Assembly: GCA_902571335.1 (NCBI GenBank)
Contig: CACGBT010000001.1
Location: 62,001 to 126,000, forward strand
Source of the DNA: an uncultured Prochlorococcus sp.
GTDB taxonomy: Bacteria; Cyanobacteriota; Cyanobacteriia; PCC-6307; Cyanobiaceae
Reading direction: 5' to 3'
Length of the DNA stretch: 64,000 nt
The notes under the pieces are model-generated. The model was given only the letters and a program-made list of their open reading frames with translations, searched no databases and was not told the DNA's origin. Position numbers and translations under genes: made by a program. Of this stretch, positions 50,751 to 57,940 are shown in pieces. Numbering within the stretch: position 1 is the first letter of the stretch; every line of letters starts with the position of its first letter.

Positions 50751-50925
50751 TTCACCGAGATTATTTATTACTAACACTTATTTTATCTTAATTTCTTTTA
50801 TTATTATTTTATAGAAATCCTAGATTCAATCCATAATAGATTATTCTATTAAACTTTAATCTTTTCTAAATTAATTTTTTCTAAACTATTGAAACCATTT
50901 GCTAAATATCTACTATCAAAAAAAA

Positions 50926-51165
50926 ATGAAGTACTTATTTGTTGTTTTTTACCTTTTTTTTCTAATTTATCCAGCTGAAGCCGTTACCACAAAAATGTTT
51001 AAAGTATTGGATACGTGTGCAAGATATCGCCTAGGTGAGATTAATGCTAATGAGGCTATAGAAAAACTAAAATTAAAATTAACGAATCCTTCGACTATTC
51101 AGCCAAAGGACCTTGTAAAAAAATATTGCTCAGTATTTACTCCAAATGAAAAAATTGAATTTTAA
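50926..51165 (+). CDS. Small exported protein with two cysteines, unknown function
   Basis: 79 residues from ATG 50926; the frame is open a little further upstream. Signal peptide MKYLFVVFYLFFLIYPAEA, then a mature domain of 60 residues with Cys at KVLDTCARYRLG and KKYCSVFTP, likely joined by a disulfide. Confidence 0.65.
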   Translation: MKYLFVVFYLFFLIYPAEAVTTKMFKVLDTCARYRLGEINANEAIEKLKLKLTNPSTIQPKDLVKKYCSVFTPNEKIEF

Positions 51166-51181
51166 TCTTAGCAATACTTAT

Positions 51182-51316
51182 TTAATTATTCTTTTTTGAA
51201 TAATCTTTGGCTTTGTTTCGTATTTCTTTAATTTTTTTAAAATTAGTTATTTTTAAGTTAAAAATAACTCCCAAAAAAAGAATTAGAAATAAAAAAATAT
51301 AAATTATTAATTCCAT
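51182..51316 (-). CDS. 44-residue single-helix membrane peptide, unknown function
   Basis: MELIIYIFLFLILFLGVIFN then a basic cytosolic tail LKITNFKKIKEIRNKAKDYS KKNN. ATG 51316, TAA 51182. Convergent with the exported-protein gene. Confidence 0.5.
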   Translation of the reverse strand: MELIIYIFLFLILFLGVIFNLKITNFKKIKEIRNKAKDYSKKNN

Positions 51317-51465
51317 ATTATTGAATTAATAAATTCACCCTAGTTTATTTCAAAAATTTTTTAGTATCTTTTAAAACAAAAAAACTGACTTTAATATCAG
51401 TTATTTACTTTAAGGCCACAAAAAAAACACTTTAACCTCTAATATGTAATTTTATAAGAATAATT

Positions 51466-51915
51466 GTGCAGATTGGAGATAAAATTCCAGAATTTTCTTT
51501 ACTGGATCAAAATGGAGTTAAAAGATCAAATAAGGGTTTAAAAAATCCCCTTGTTTTGTTTTTTTATCCAAAAGATGATACGCCGGGTTGCACTATAGAA
51601 GTTTGCGGATTTAGAGATAAATATGACTTATTTAAAGTATTAGGTGCTCAAGTTTGGGGAGTAAGTAATGGAAGTACCTCAAGTCATTTGGCATTTGCTA
51701 ATAAAAATAAATTACAATATCCATTACTTTGTGATACGAATGACTCTCTTAGGAAAACTTTTAAAGTTCCTAAAGTATTAGGTTTTATGGATGGTAGGGT
51801 AACTTACGTTATTGATCGCAAAGGGACAGTTAGGCATATTTTTAGAGATTTATTGAATGGTCCTGAACACATTAAAGAGGCTATTAGAGTACTTAAGGAA
51901 ATTCAAAATCAATAA
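51466..51915 (+). CDS. prxQ: Peroxiredoxin Q / bacterioferritin comigratory protein
   Basis: 149 residues from GTG 51466. Active site FYPKDDTPGCTIEVCGFRD with peroxidatic Cys and the resolving Cys five residues later, the typical PrxQ arrangement. Thioredoxin-fold core and FVIDRKG-type strand (VTYVIDRKGTVRHIF). It removes peroxides from photosynthesis. Confidence 0.93.
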   Translation: MQIGDKIPEFSLLDQNGVKRSNKGLKNPLVLFFYPKDDTPGCTIEVCGFRDKYDLFKVLGAQVWGVSNGSTSSHLAFANKNKLQYPLLCDTNDSLRKTFKVPKVLGFMDGRVTYVIDRKGTVRHIFRDLLNGPEHIKEAIRVLKEIQNQ

Positions 51916-51983
51916 ATTATTATTCAAAGAATTTTAGATTAATAAGTTTTGTTTTATTATAGTTTCAGCTTTTTTTTTAATAT

Positions 51984-52256
51984 ATGAAGAAAATGGGAAT
52001 GCAGGCTGTTGATCTTGCTATTCAAAATGGAGTGGATCTTGACGGTACGCCAATCCCTCAAAAAATGCTAGATCTATACAACAGAATTATGGATGAGGAG
52101 AATAAAAGACAAAGGAGTGGTGTTAAAAAATCAATGAGAAATAGATGCGTTAAAACGGGTTCTAAGCATTTTGATAAGGAAACATTGAATCAATTATTAA
52201 TAGACTCGGGATGGGAAGGTCTCAAAGAAAAGGAAATTTTATTTTTTTATAACTAA
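51984..52256 (+). CDS. 90-residue basic protein, unknown function
   Basis: MKKMGMQAVDLAIQNGVDLD, GTPIPQKMLDLYNRIMDEEN and a basic centre RQRSGVKKSMRNRC. A second in-frame ATG at 51996 is also usable. No family recognised. Confidence 0.65.
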   Translation: MKKMGMQAVDLAIQNGVDLDGTPIPQKMLDLYNRIMDEENKRQRSGVKKSMRNRCVKTGSKHFDKETLNQLLIDSGWEGLKEKEILFFYN

Positions 52257-52356
52257 AAAAAATTTTAAATTATCTTAAAATTTAATAATGGTAACTTTGC
52301 TTAAATTTAAAAACTGAGAAATAATAAAAATTTTTTTTAGATCTAATTTTTTTGAA

Positions 52357-52701
52357 TTATTTAGACCATCCTTTTTTGTTAGAGGATATTATTTTCTCTT
52401 TTTCAGCTTTTGTTTTATTACTTGCTTTTTTGAAAGCCAAGTTGGCTTCTATTACTGTGACTATTGATATGAAAAAAAGACCAGAAATTCCAATTATTTG
52501 TTCATTTTGAGAGGGTTCTGAATCACCTTGTAAAAAAATACCTAAAGCGAACCATGCAGTACTAGCAGTGATGGTAAAAAAATAGGGTTTCCATCTTCTT
52601 TGATATAAGTATCCCGATCCTAAACCAGGAAGAAAATTTAAAAAAGATGCAACCCACCCTTTTGAAGATGCAAGTATTTCGTCTCTTGAGGGATAAGACA
52701 T
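52357..52701 (-). CDS. Small membrane protein, unknown function
   Basis: 114 residues: FLNFLPGLGSGYLYQRRWKP then two helices (about 40-60 and 70-92) and a basic tail. The GLGSGYLYQRRW turn recalls TM2-type membrane proteins (small-protein channels), but I do not assign it. Confidence 0.65.
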   Translation of the reverse strand: MSYPSRDEILASSKGWVASFLNFLPGLGSGYLYQRRWKPYFFTITASTAWFALGIFLQGDSEPSQNEQIIGISGLFFISIVTVIEANLAFKKASNKTKAEKEKIISSNKKGWSK

Positions 52702-52706
52702 TTATG

Positions 52707-52811
52707 TTAGGTATTTATTAAATGTGAGTTTATATAAGCAAAAGATATTGCTGCACAAATTACCCAACTAAAAGGTAAAAACATTCTTATTTTTTCTTTA
52801 TTATTGTTCAT
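52707..52811 (-). CDS. 34-residue membrane peptide, unknown function
   Basis: MNNNKEKIRMFLPFSWVICA then AISFAYINSHLINT. A charged head and one helix. It lies 5 bases upstream of the preceding gene's start on the same strand. Confidence 0.4.
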   Translation of the reverse strand: MNNNKEKIRMFLPFSWVICAAISFAYINSHLINT

Positions 52812-52880
52812 TTTTTAATTATGGAAAATATTTTTAAAATCTGTGGATTTAATAGATACCTTAAAACTATAAGAATTAAA

Positions 52881-52904
52881 AAAGACGGTTTTTAACCGTC
52901 TTTG
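52881..52904 (-). terminator. Intrinsic terminator of the 52931 gene
   Basis: AAAGACGGTT-TTT-AACCGTCTTT is a 10-pair stem, flanked by A-rich sequence on the plus strand (U-run on the minus strand). Confidence 0.7.
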
Positions 52905-52930
52905 AAAAAAGTAATTTCTCTAAAAATAAA

Positions 52931-53167
52931 TTATTTATCTTTTGAGGCTGAGAGTACTTTAAGTTCTTTTTTTACTTCTTTTTCTCTCTCTTCAAGATGT
53001 TTTAGTTGAGCTTTAAAAGCATCTTCAAGTCTTACTTTTTGTGTTGTAATTTCATCAAGCTCTTCTTGATGTTGGTTTTTCTTTAACTCCTTCATTTCAC
53101 TATCGGAAATAACATATACAGGGCGATATGAAGGTGTTTCAAAAAGAAGATCAAACATTGAATACAT
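52931..53167 (-). CDS. 78-residue coiled-coil protein, unknown function
   Basis: MYSMFDLLFETPSYRPVYVI then a long charged helix (SEMKELKKNQHQEELDEITT … EEREKEVKKELKVL). The N-terminus MFDLLF resembles short stress proteins of the Hsp20-like leader type, but no domain is recognised. It has its own terminator. Confidence 0.68.
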   Translation of the reverse strand: MYSMFDLLFETPSYRPVYVISDSEMKELKKNQHQEELDEITTQKVRLEDAFKAQLKHLEEREKEVKKELKVLSASKDK

Positions 53168-53210
53168 AAGTGACCTTTGAATTAGTACAAATTAAATATC
53201 TGATAATTCT

Positions 53211-53312
53211 TTGGAATATGAAAGGATAAATACCGAAGATATTGATACGGCAAATACACCGAATTACGGTTTACCTAACATAACCGCCCAGTATTTACCG
53301 ATCGAATTTTAA
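53211..53312 (+). CDS. Possible 33-residue protein from TTG
   Basis: MEYERINTEDIDTANTPNYG followed by LPNITAQYLPIEF, bounded by an upstream stop. The stretch is richer in G+C than the DNA around it. A remnant of a longer gene or a real tiny protein are both possible. Confidence 0.35.
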   Translation: MEYERINTEDIDTANTPNYGLPNITAQYLPIEF

Positions 53313-53371
53313 GGTATGTTTTAAAGTATTAAGAAGATGATTCTAAAAATTTAAATCAAAAAGAACTAAAA

Positions 53372-53800
53372 ATGGATTTAAAAATTACTAAAACATTAGT
53401 AATCCCATCCAACGAAATTAAGTGGCGATTTTCCAGATCCTCCGGTCCTGGAGGGCAAAATGTAAATAAAATTGAAAGCAGAGTAGAGATTATTTTTAAT
53501 TTAGAAGATTCCAAAGTATTAAATGATTATCAGAAAGAAATTCTTAAGAGAAACTTGAAAAATAAATTAGTGAATAATAGCTTACGTTTAGCGGTTCAAG
53601 AACACAGAAATCAATTATTAAATAGGCAGCTAGCTTTAATGAAATTTAGTTCAATAATAAAAAATGCTTTAAATAAACCTTTTAAATTAAGAAAATATAC
53701 ACAACCCACTAAAGCATCACAAAATAAAAGAGTTGAGGTTAAGAAAAAACGTGGCGAATTGAAAAAAAGTAGACAAAAAGAAAAAACATATCAAATATGA
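53372..53800 (+). CDS. arfB: Peptidyl-tRNA hydrolase ArfB (ICT1/YaeJ family)
   Basis: 142 residues with the catalytic loop RSSGPGGQNVNKIESRVEII (GGQ), a release-factor-like domain, and a basic Lys-rich tail (VEVKKKRGELKKSRQKEKTY) that enters the empty mRNA channel. It rescues ribosomes stalled on broken mRNA. Confidence 0.93.
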   Translation: MDLKITKTLVIPSNEIKWRFSRSSGPGGQNVNKIESRVEIIFNLEDSKVLNDYQKEILKRNLKNKLVNNSLRLAVQEHRNQLLNRQLALMKFSSIIKNALNKPFKLRKYTQPTKASQNKRVEVKKKRGELKKSRQKEKTYQI

Positions 53801-53872
53801 ATAAACTAAATAAATATTTCCATCGCAAATTGTAAGGAAAGCCTATTATTAATTTAATTTCATTTTGGTTTA

Positions 53873-54121
53873 TTGAATATAACTAATGATTTCTGGTTAA
53901 TTGACTCCAATTTTGTAGGGGTGATGCGTTTCTACAAAGATAGAGATAATTCTGATAAATCTATTGATTATATGTTTATTGAAGAAGGAATTATTATGGG
54001 AATTCATGGAGAAAATCCTCCATTAATGAAAACTAGAAAAAAAATTGTTATTGAAGAAGCAAGATTATTATGGCAAAAATTGTTAAATGAAGGTTGGCAA
54101 AAAACTAATAAAAAATGGTGA
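53873..54121 (+). CDS. DUF1651-type small protein
   Basis: 82 residues from TTG 53873: FWLIDSNFVGVMRFYKDRDN, PPLMKTRKKIVIEEARLLWQ and KLLNEGWQKT. This is the DUF1651 pattern found in many marine picocyanobacteria; function unknown. Confidence 0.75.
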   Translation: MNITNDFWLIDSNFVGVMRFYKDRDNSDKSIDYMFIEEGIIMGIHGENPPLMKTRKKIVIEEARLLWQKLLNEGWQKTNKKW

Positions 54122-54143
54122 GGAAATTCTACAAAAATTTTTT

Positions 54144-54314
54144 TTAATTTAAGAAAGTAAATGAACCTTTAGGGTATAGCTTGGAAATTTTTTCCTTTTG
54201 CAAATATTTCTTTTTTTTGACGTCGTTTTCATATCTTCTCAACATCATTAGATAGTTTGTAACTCCAAAAATTATTAAAAACACAATAAATCTTATTCCT
54301 GCATCAAAGTTCAT
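54144..54314 (-). CDS. 56-residue membrane peptide, unknown function
   Basis: From ATG 54314: MNFDAGIRFIVFLIIFGVTN, YLMMLRRYENDVKKKK, then KISKLYPKGSFTFLN. One helix followed by a basic region. A longer frame adds 14 residues, but the downstream start gives a better membrane-protein N-terminus. Confidence 0.5.
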   Translation of the reverse strand: MNFDAGIRFIVFLIIFGVTNYLMMLRRYENDVKKKKYLQKEKISKLYPKGSFTFLN

Positions 54315-54376
54315 ATGAATATTAAGCTTTATTTTAATCTGACAATTACTAATCAAAAATCAATCGGTATTTATAT

Positions 54377-55237
54377 CTAATTAATACGTCTAGTAAAAAT
54401 CTTTTTTGATTGTACGGTATAAAAAATACATAATAAAAGTAATATTAAAATTGCACTAAAGCTTCCGATTGGGTTTGGAATATTTTGTGTAAAAGGCCCT
54501 GCTAAAAAAGAAGGTGTATTTTCTTTGAATTCTATTAATCCGTTATTTAATAAAAACCAAATACCCACTAGTCCTCCATGAATGCCTATGCAATTCCATA
54601 AAGAACCTTTATCTCTAATTTTTACTAATGATAGAAATATCCCAAGTAAAATAAATCCCAAACGTAATCCTACTATGTTCCAAAAGATCTCATTTGATAA
54701 ATTATGAACGAAGCTAAAAACTATAGCTTGTAAAGCTATTGATATTTTTGTGCCATATTCAAATTTTAATTCTTCTAGTAACCAGCCCCTAAAAATTATT
54801 TCCTCTGCGAATCCAACACCTAATCCCAGTAGAATAGAATTTAACAATATTATTGGCGAGAATTCACCTATCCAAGAAATATAATTTTTTTGCAATAGTG
54901 GTACCAGAATTAGAATTATTAAAACTAAAGCAAATAAAATACCTTGTGAAAAATTGAAAAAGTTTTTCAAGAATTTGTCTTTTGTTATCCCAAGAAGTAT
55001 CCAAGCACTTGATTTGTTATGTTTGATATAAAACCAATATGGGAGTAAAAAGATAAAAAGTAAGAAAGTAATAATAGTACCAATTAATGATAAATTATCT
55101 TTTTCAAAATTAAACAATAAAAGTGGCTGAGATAAAGCCCAGCCAATGCCATAAAGAATAGGAATAAAAAATATAGTGGATAAAAATCTTGGTCTTAAAA
55201 GAAAAAAACCTCTAATTAGTATCATTAAATTTTTCAT
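54377..55237 (-). CDS. CPBP-family intramembrane metalloprotease
   Basis: 286 residues, about eight helices. Motif 1 GFAEEIIFRGWLLEEL (EExxxR) and motif 2 FSFVHNLSNEIFWN (the FxxxH) are the ABI/CAAX protease signatures. Marine picocyanobacteria have several; substrates unknown. Possible roles include processing of prenylated or small peptides and membrane protein turnover. Confidence 0.88.
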   Translation of the reverse strand: MKNLMILIRGFFLLRPRFLSTIFFIPILYGIGWALSQPLLLFNFEKDNLSLIGTIITFLLFIFLLPYWFYIKHNKSSAWILLGITKDKFLKNFFNFSQGILFALVLIILILVPLLQKNYISWIGEFSPIILLNSILLGLGVGFAEEIIFRGWLLEELKFEYGTKISIALQAIVFSFVHNLSNEIFWNIVGLRLGFILLGIFLSLVKIRDKGSLWNCIGIHGGLVGIWFLLNNGLIEFKENTPSFLAGPFTQNIPNPIGSFSAILILLLLCIFYTVQSKKIFTRRIN

Positions 55238-55254
55238 TTTACTTTGAATATTAA

Positions 55255-55452
55255 TTAACCCCAGCCTTTGCCTTTTATTATTCTAACTACTTGTTCAAAA
55301 AGTTTTAGCTTTTTCTTTTTACTATAATTTATGTTTTTTGAAAGATTAGATAAATCTTTATAAAATTGCCGAGTTATTTTATCTTCTTTATCACTAGGCC
55401 ATAGTAAGTCTGAGCCCTCTTCATATTCTTCTTTATATCTTTCTTTATTCAA
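55255..55452 (-). CDS. 65-residue basic protein, unknown function
   Basis: MNKERYKEEYEEGSDLLWPS, DKEDKITRQFYKDLSNLSKN and a C-terminal KLKLFEQVVRIIKGKGWG. It lies 17 bases upstream of the CPBP gene on the same strand and may be in the same transcript. Confidence 0.55.
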   Translation of the reverse strand: MNKERYKEEYEEGSDLLWPSDKEDKITRQFYKDLSNLSKNINYSKKKKLKLFEQVVRIIKGKGWG

Positions 55453-55541
55453 ATTTTTTTTATATCGTAATAATTTAAATTTTACTTATTGCAAATGCTT
55501 AAAAGTGATGTTTATTAAATTTGTGTATTTATTTTAAATTT

Positions 55542-55631
55542 ATGCTGATTAATCTTTCAACTTTAGTTTTTACATTATTATCTCCATTGCTTATTTTTGC
55601 AGTAATAGTATCGGTTTACTTATTTCATTAG
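55542..55631 (+). CDS. Possible 29-residue membrane peptide
   Basis: MLINLSTLVFTLLSPLLIFA then VIVSVYLFH. A single helix with nothing around it to support coding except size and hydrophobicity similar to small thylakoid subunits. Confidence 0.35.
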   Translation: MLINLSTLVFTLLSPLLIFAVIVSVYLFH

Positions 55632-55659
55632 GAAGTATTTAAAAATAAACTTAATTAAT

Positions 55660-55755
55660 TTAAGGGTGTATTATGCCTACTTTTTCTAATGCAAATGATA
55701 AAACTGCAATTACAGCCATTAGTGTTAAGATCTTGTTCTTTTTGATGAAATCCAT
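55660..55755 (-). CDS. 31-residue membrane peptide, unknown function
   Basis: MDFIKKNKILTLMAVIAVLS then FALEKVGIIHP. A positive N-terminus and one helix, opposite to a weaker plus-strand frame at the same place, which I take as its shadow. Confidence 0.5.
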   Translation of the reverse strand: MDFIKKNKILTLMAVIAVLSFALEKVGIIHP

Positions 55756-55829
55756 AATGCATATTAATAATCTTTTTATTAAATTCTTATATAAAATAAT
55801 AAAAAATTATAATCATTATAACAATTACA

Positions 55830-55970
55830 ATGGAACCCATTTATTTAGGAGATTTAGTTCCCTCAATAGCTTCTTATAAAAAGATAATTGAAAAATATGA
55901 TAAAGGTATAAAAGAAGGGGAATTTTATGAAGAACCTATTGGAGGAGATTTTAATTACCCTGATTGGTAA
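55830..55970 (+). CDS. 46-residue acidic protein, unknown function
   Basis: MEPIYLGDLVPSIASYKKII, EKYDKGIKEGEFYEEPIGGD and FNYPDW. Soluble and acidic. It stops 2 bases before the next gene starts, on the same strand, so the two are probably co-translated. Confidence 0.6.
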   Translation: MEPIYLGDLVPSIASYKKIIEKYDKGIKEGEFYEEPIGGDFNYPDW

Positions 55971-55972
55971 AT

Positions 55973-56155
55973 ATGCTTACTACAAAAATAACTTTTGCCT
56001 TGGCAGATTGGATTAGAGAGTGGCGTAAGTGCCGGGATAAGAATCCTTCTATTGATGAGTGTGTAAAATTTGTTCAGTGGAAATTAGAAGATTATAAACT
56101 TTCTGATAGTGATAAAAGAATAATTGAATCTATTTTGCTCTATGAATCTGAATAA
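55973..56155 (+). CDS. 60-residue helical protein, unknown function
   Basis: From ATG 55973: MLTTKITFALADWIREWRKC, RDKNPSIDECVKFVQWKLED and YKLSDSDKRIIESILLYESE. Two cysteines. A TTG upstream would add three residues. Confidence 0.62.
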   Translation: MLTTKITFALADWIREWRKCRDKNPSIDECVKFVQWKLEDYKLSDSDKRIIESILLYESE

Positions 56156-56292
56156 ATAAGGGATTATAGACTTTAATTTTTATATTTATCTATAAAAAAC
56201 AAAGGATCATTAAAATCCTCTTACAAATTAAGAAAAAAGTAAATCAGCATATTTACGGATTTACTGAAAATATAAAAAGGAGTAATTTATAA

Positions 56293-56590
56293 ATGTTGAG
56301 TTCGGAGGCAATCTAAATGATTGATAGTCCGCCTGAAATTTAGCAAATTCCAAAATATAGGAAGCGTATTCCTGAGAATGGGATTATTCGAAAATTAAAG
56401 TTCAATCAATTAGTCTGATAAGACTTCGCTTTATAATTACTAGCGACAATAGGGACTGAAATTATCGAGAGAAATCCCCGAATTCACGTATTCTAGGTTT
56501 ATGAGTAAATAGACTTTAAAATATGTAATTTTATATCCTGTAAGAAGGAAATCAAATATTAAAAAGGACTGTACAAGCAGTCCTTTTTTT
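56293..56590 (+). ncRNA. Candidate structured non-coding RNA
   Basis: Hairpins in order: CAATC-TAAAT-GATTG (56309-56323), AGGAA-GCGTA-TTCCT (56359-56373), AGTCT-GATA-AGACT (56412-56425), CGCT…AGCG (56428-56446) and the terminator AAAAGGACTG-TACAAG-CAGTCCTTTT (56562-56587) with a T-run. Two tiny overlapping frames of 7 and 8 codons follow an AAGGAG at 56277. The 5' end is a guess. I do not match it to RNase P, SRP, tmRNA or 6S RNA. Confidence 0.45.
56562..56590 (+). terminator. Strong intrinsic terminator
   Basis: A 10-pair stem, loop TACAAG, then seven T. It lies 76 bases before the next gene and ends whatever is transcribed from the gene-free region upstream. Confidence 0.85.
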
Positions 56591-56665
56591 GTTTAACAAA
56601 TTTCTTCTAAATTAGACTTCTTTTTGGATAATATGGATTAATAAAGTGATTAAAAATATTTCAAA

Positions 56666-57616
56666 ATGAAAGATCAAGTCTTGTTTCCAAAAATTGCAGT
56701 ACGTGAAAAGGGTTTTTTACAAGTAAGTGATATTCATACTATTTATTGGGAAAGATCTGGTAATCCAAATGGCAAAAAAATTCTTGTTATTCATGGAGGT
56801 CCAGGAGGAGGAAGTCAACCAAGATATAGAAGATACTTTGACCCAGATAAATTCGATATTATTCAATTTGACCAAAGAGGTTGCGGTTCTTCAACTCCCT
56901 TCTCCGAATTAAAAGAAAATACGACCAATCATTTAGTTGATGATATTGAGAAATTAAGGATTCTTTTAAAAATAGATAATTGGCATTTGTTTGGTGGATC
57001 TTGGGGCTCAACACTTTCACTTATATATGCGATTAAAAATCCCTCAAGAGTTATCAGCTTAACTTTGCGAGGAATATTTTTATGTAGAAAGTTTGAATTA
57101 TTGTGGTTCTATCAATATGGTGCAAGTGAGATATTCCCAGATGAATTTGAAGAATATATTTCTGTAATACCAAAAGAAGAAAGAAATGATTTAATAAGTT
57201 CTTTTTATAAATATCTAACATCATCAGATGCAAATCTTAGATCAAAAGCAGCAGCAGCTTGGACAAAATGGGAACTCTCTACAAGTCATTTAGTAAATAA
57301 AAAATTTGATTTTGATAAGTCTGAAGTTAATTCTTTTTCTGATGCCTTTGCAAGGATCGAATGTCATTATTTTATTAATAATATTTTCTTAGAAGATGAT
57401 TTTATTCTGAAAAATATAAAAATAATAGAATCGATTCCTACAAAAATAATTCAGGGGAGGTATGACGTTGTATGTCCTGTTAGGAGTGCTTGGGATCTAA
57501 ATAAGAAATTAAAGAATTCTGAATTAATTATTGTTAATGATGCTGGTCATTCAATGAGTGAAAAAGGTATAAGTATCGAATTAATAAAAGCTGTAAAAGG
57601 AATTGAAAATCTTTAA
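56666..57616 (+). CDS. pip: Proline iminopeptidase
   Basis: 316 residues, alpha/beta-hydrolase of family S33. HGGPGGGSQPRYRRYFDPDK is the oxyanion region; the nucleophile is in FGGSWGSTLSLIYA; FDQRGCGSSTP; the Asp/His of the triad are in IIQGRYDVVCP and NDAGHSMSE. It removes N-terminal proline from peptides. Confidence 0.93.
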   Translation: MKDQVLFPKIAVREKGFLQVSDIHTIYWERSGNPNGKKILVIHGGPGGGSQPRYRRYFDPDKFDIIQFDQRGCGSSTPFSELKENTTNHLVDDIEKLRILLKIDNWHLFGGSWGSTLSLIYAIKNPSRVISLTLRGIFLCRKFELLWFYQYGASEIFPDEFEEYISVIPKEERNDLISSFYKYLTSSDANLRSKAAAAWTKWELSTSHLVNKKFDFDKSEVNSFSDAFARIECHYFINNIFLEDDFILKNIKIIESIPTKIIQGRYDVVCPVRSAWDLNKKLKNSELIIVNDAGHSMSEKGISIELIKAVKGIENL

Positions 57617-57639
57617 TAAAGTGAATATGCTTTTAAAAA

Positions 57640-57813
57640 TTAAAGGCCATTATCTTCAATATTTTGTGCAATACTCCTAAGAAGTTCGACTATATCAGAA
57701 TCTTCGCATTTAGTATCTTCTTTGAGCAAAATGCACTCGTCTCTAATACTTACATTAGTACTCCACCATATACCTGAACTATTGGTATCGTCCCATTCAA
57801 ATCTTTCAGACAT
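57640..57813 (-). CDS. 57-residue acidic protein, unknown function
   Basis: MSERFEWDDTNSSGIWWSTN, VSIRDECILLKEDTKCEDSD and IVELLRSIAQNIEDNGL. Two cysteines, three Trp near the start. ATG 57813, TAA 57640. Reads as a real compact protein. Confidence 0.6.
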   Translation of the reverse strand: MSERFEWDDTNSSGIWWSTNVSIRDECILLKEDTKCEDSDIVELLRSIAQNIEDNGL

Positions 57814-57940
57814 AATTAATAAAATCTAATAAATACATTAAAGGTTGCATTAGTTCATCGTGGGTTTATATATTTAATTTCAAAATTTTAAAAACTTTCC
57901 TAGGAGCTAAAAGTAATCTGGAAATTTCTGACAATAAAAT

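Larger units (their letters stand above)
56156..56665 (+). other. 510-base region with a candidate structured RNA
   Basis: No convincing protein gene. From about 56280 to 56590 it contains a row of short hairpins and ends in a strong terminator, so it is treated as a possible RNA gene (next entry). The first 120 bases are AT-rich with one weak hairpin. Confidence 0.5.

Noticed and set aside
55673-55879. A plus-strand 68-residue frame
   Set aside because: Its composition is implausible and the opposite strand has a well-shaped 31-residue membrane peptide at the same place.
56293-56590. tmRNA, RNase P RNA, SRP RNA or 6S RNA
   Set aside because: None of their diagnostic sequences (P4 of RNase P, the tag-encoding stretch, the SRP GGAAG loop, the 6S bubble) is visible, so I left it as an unnamed candidate.
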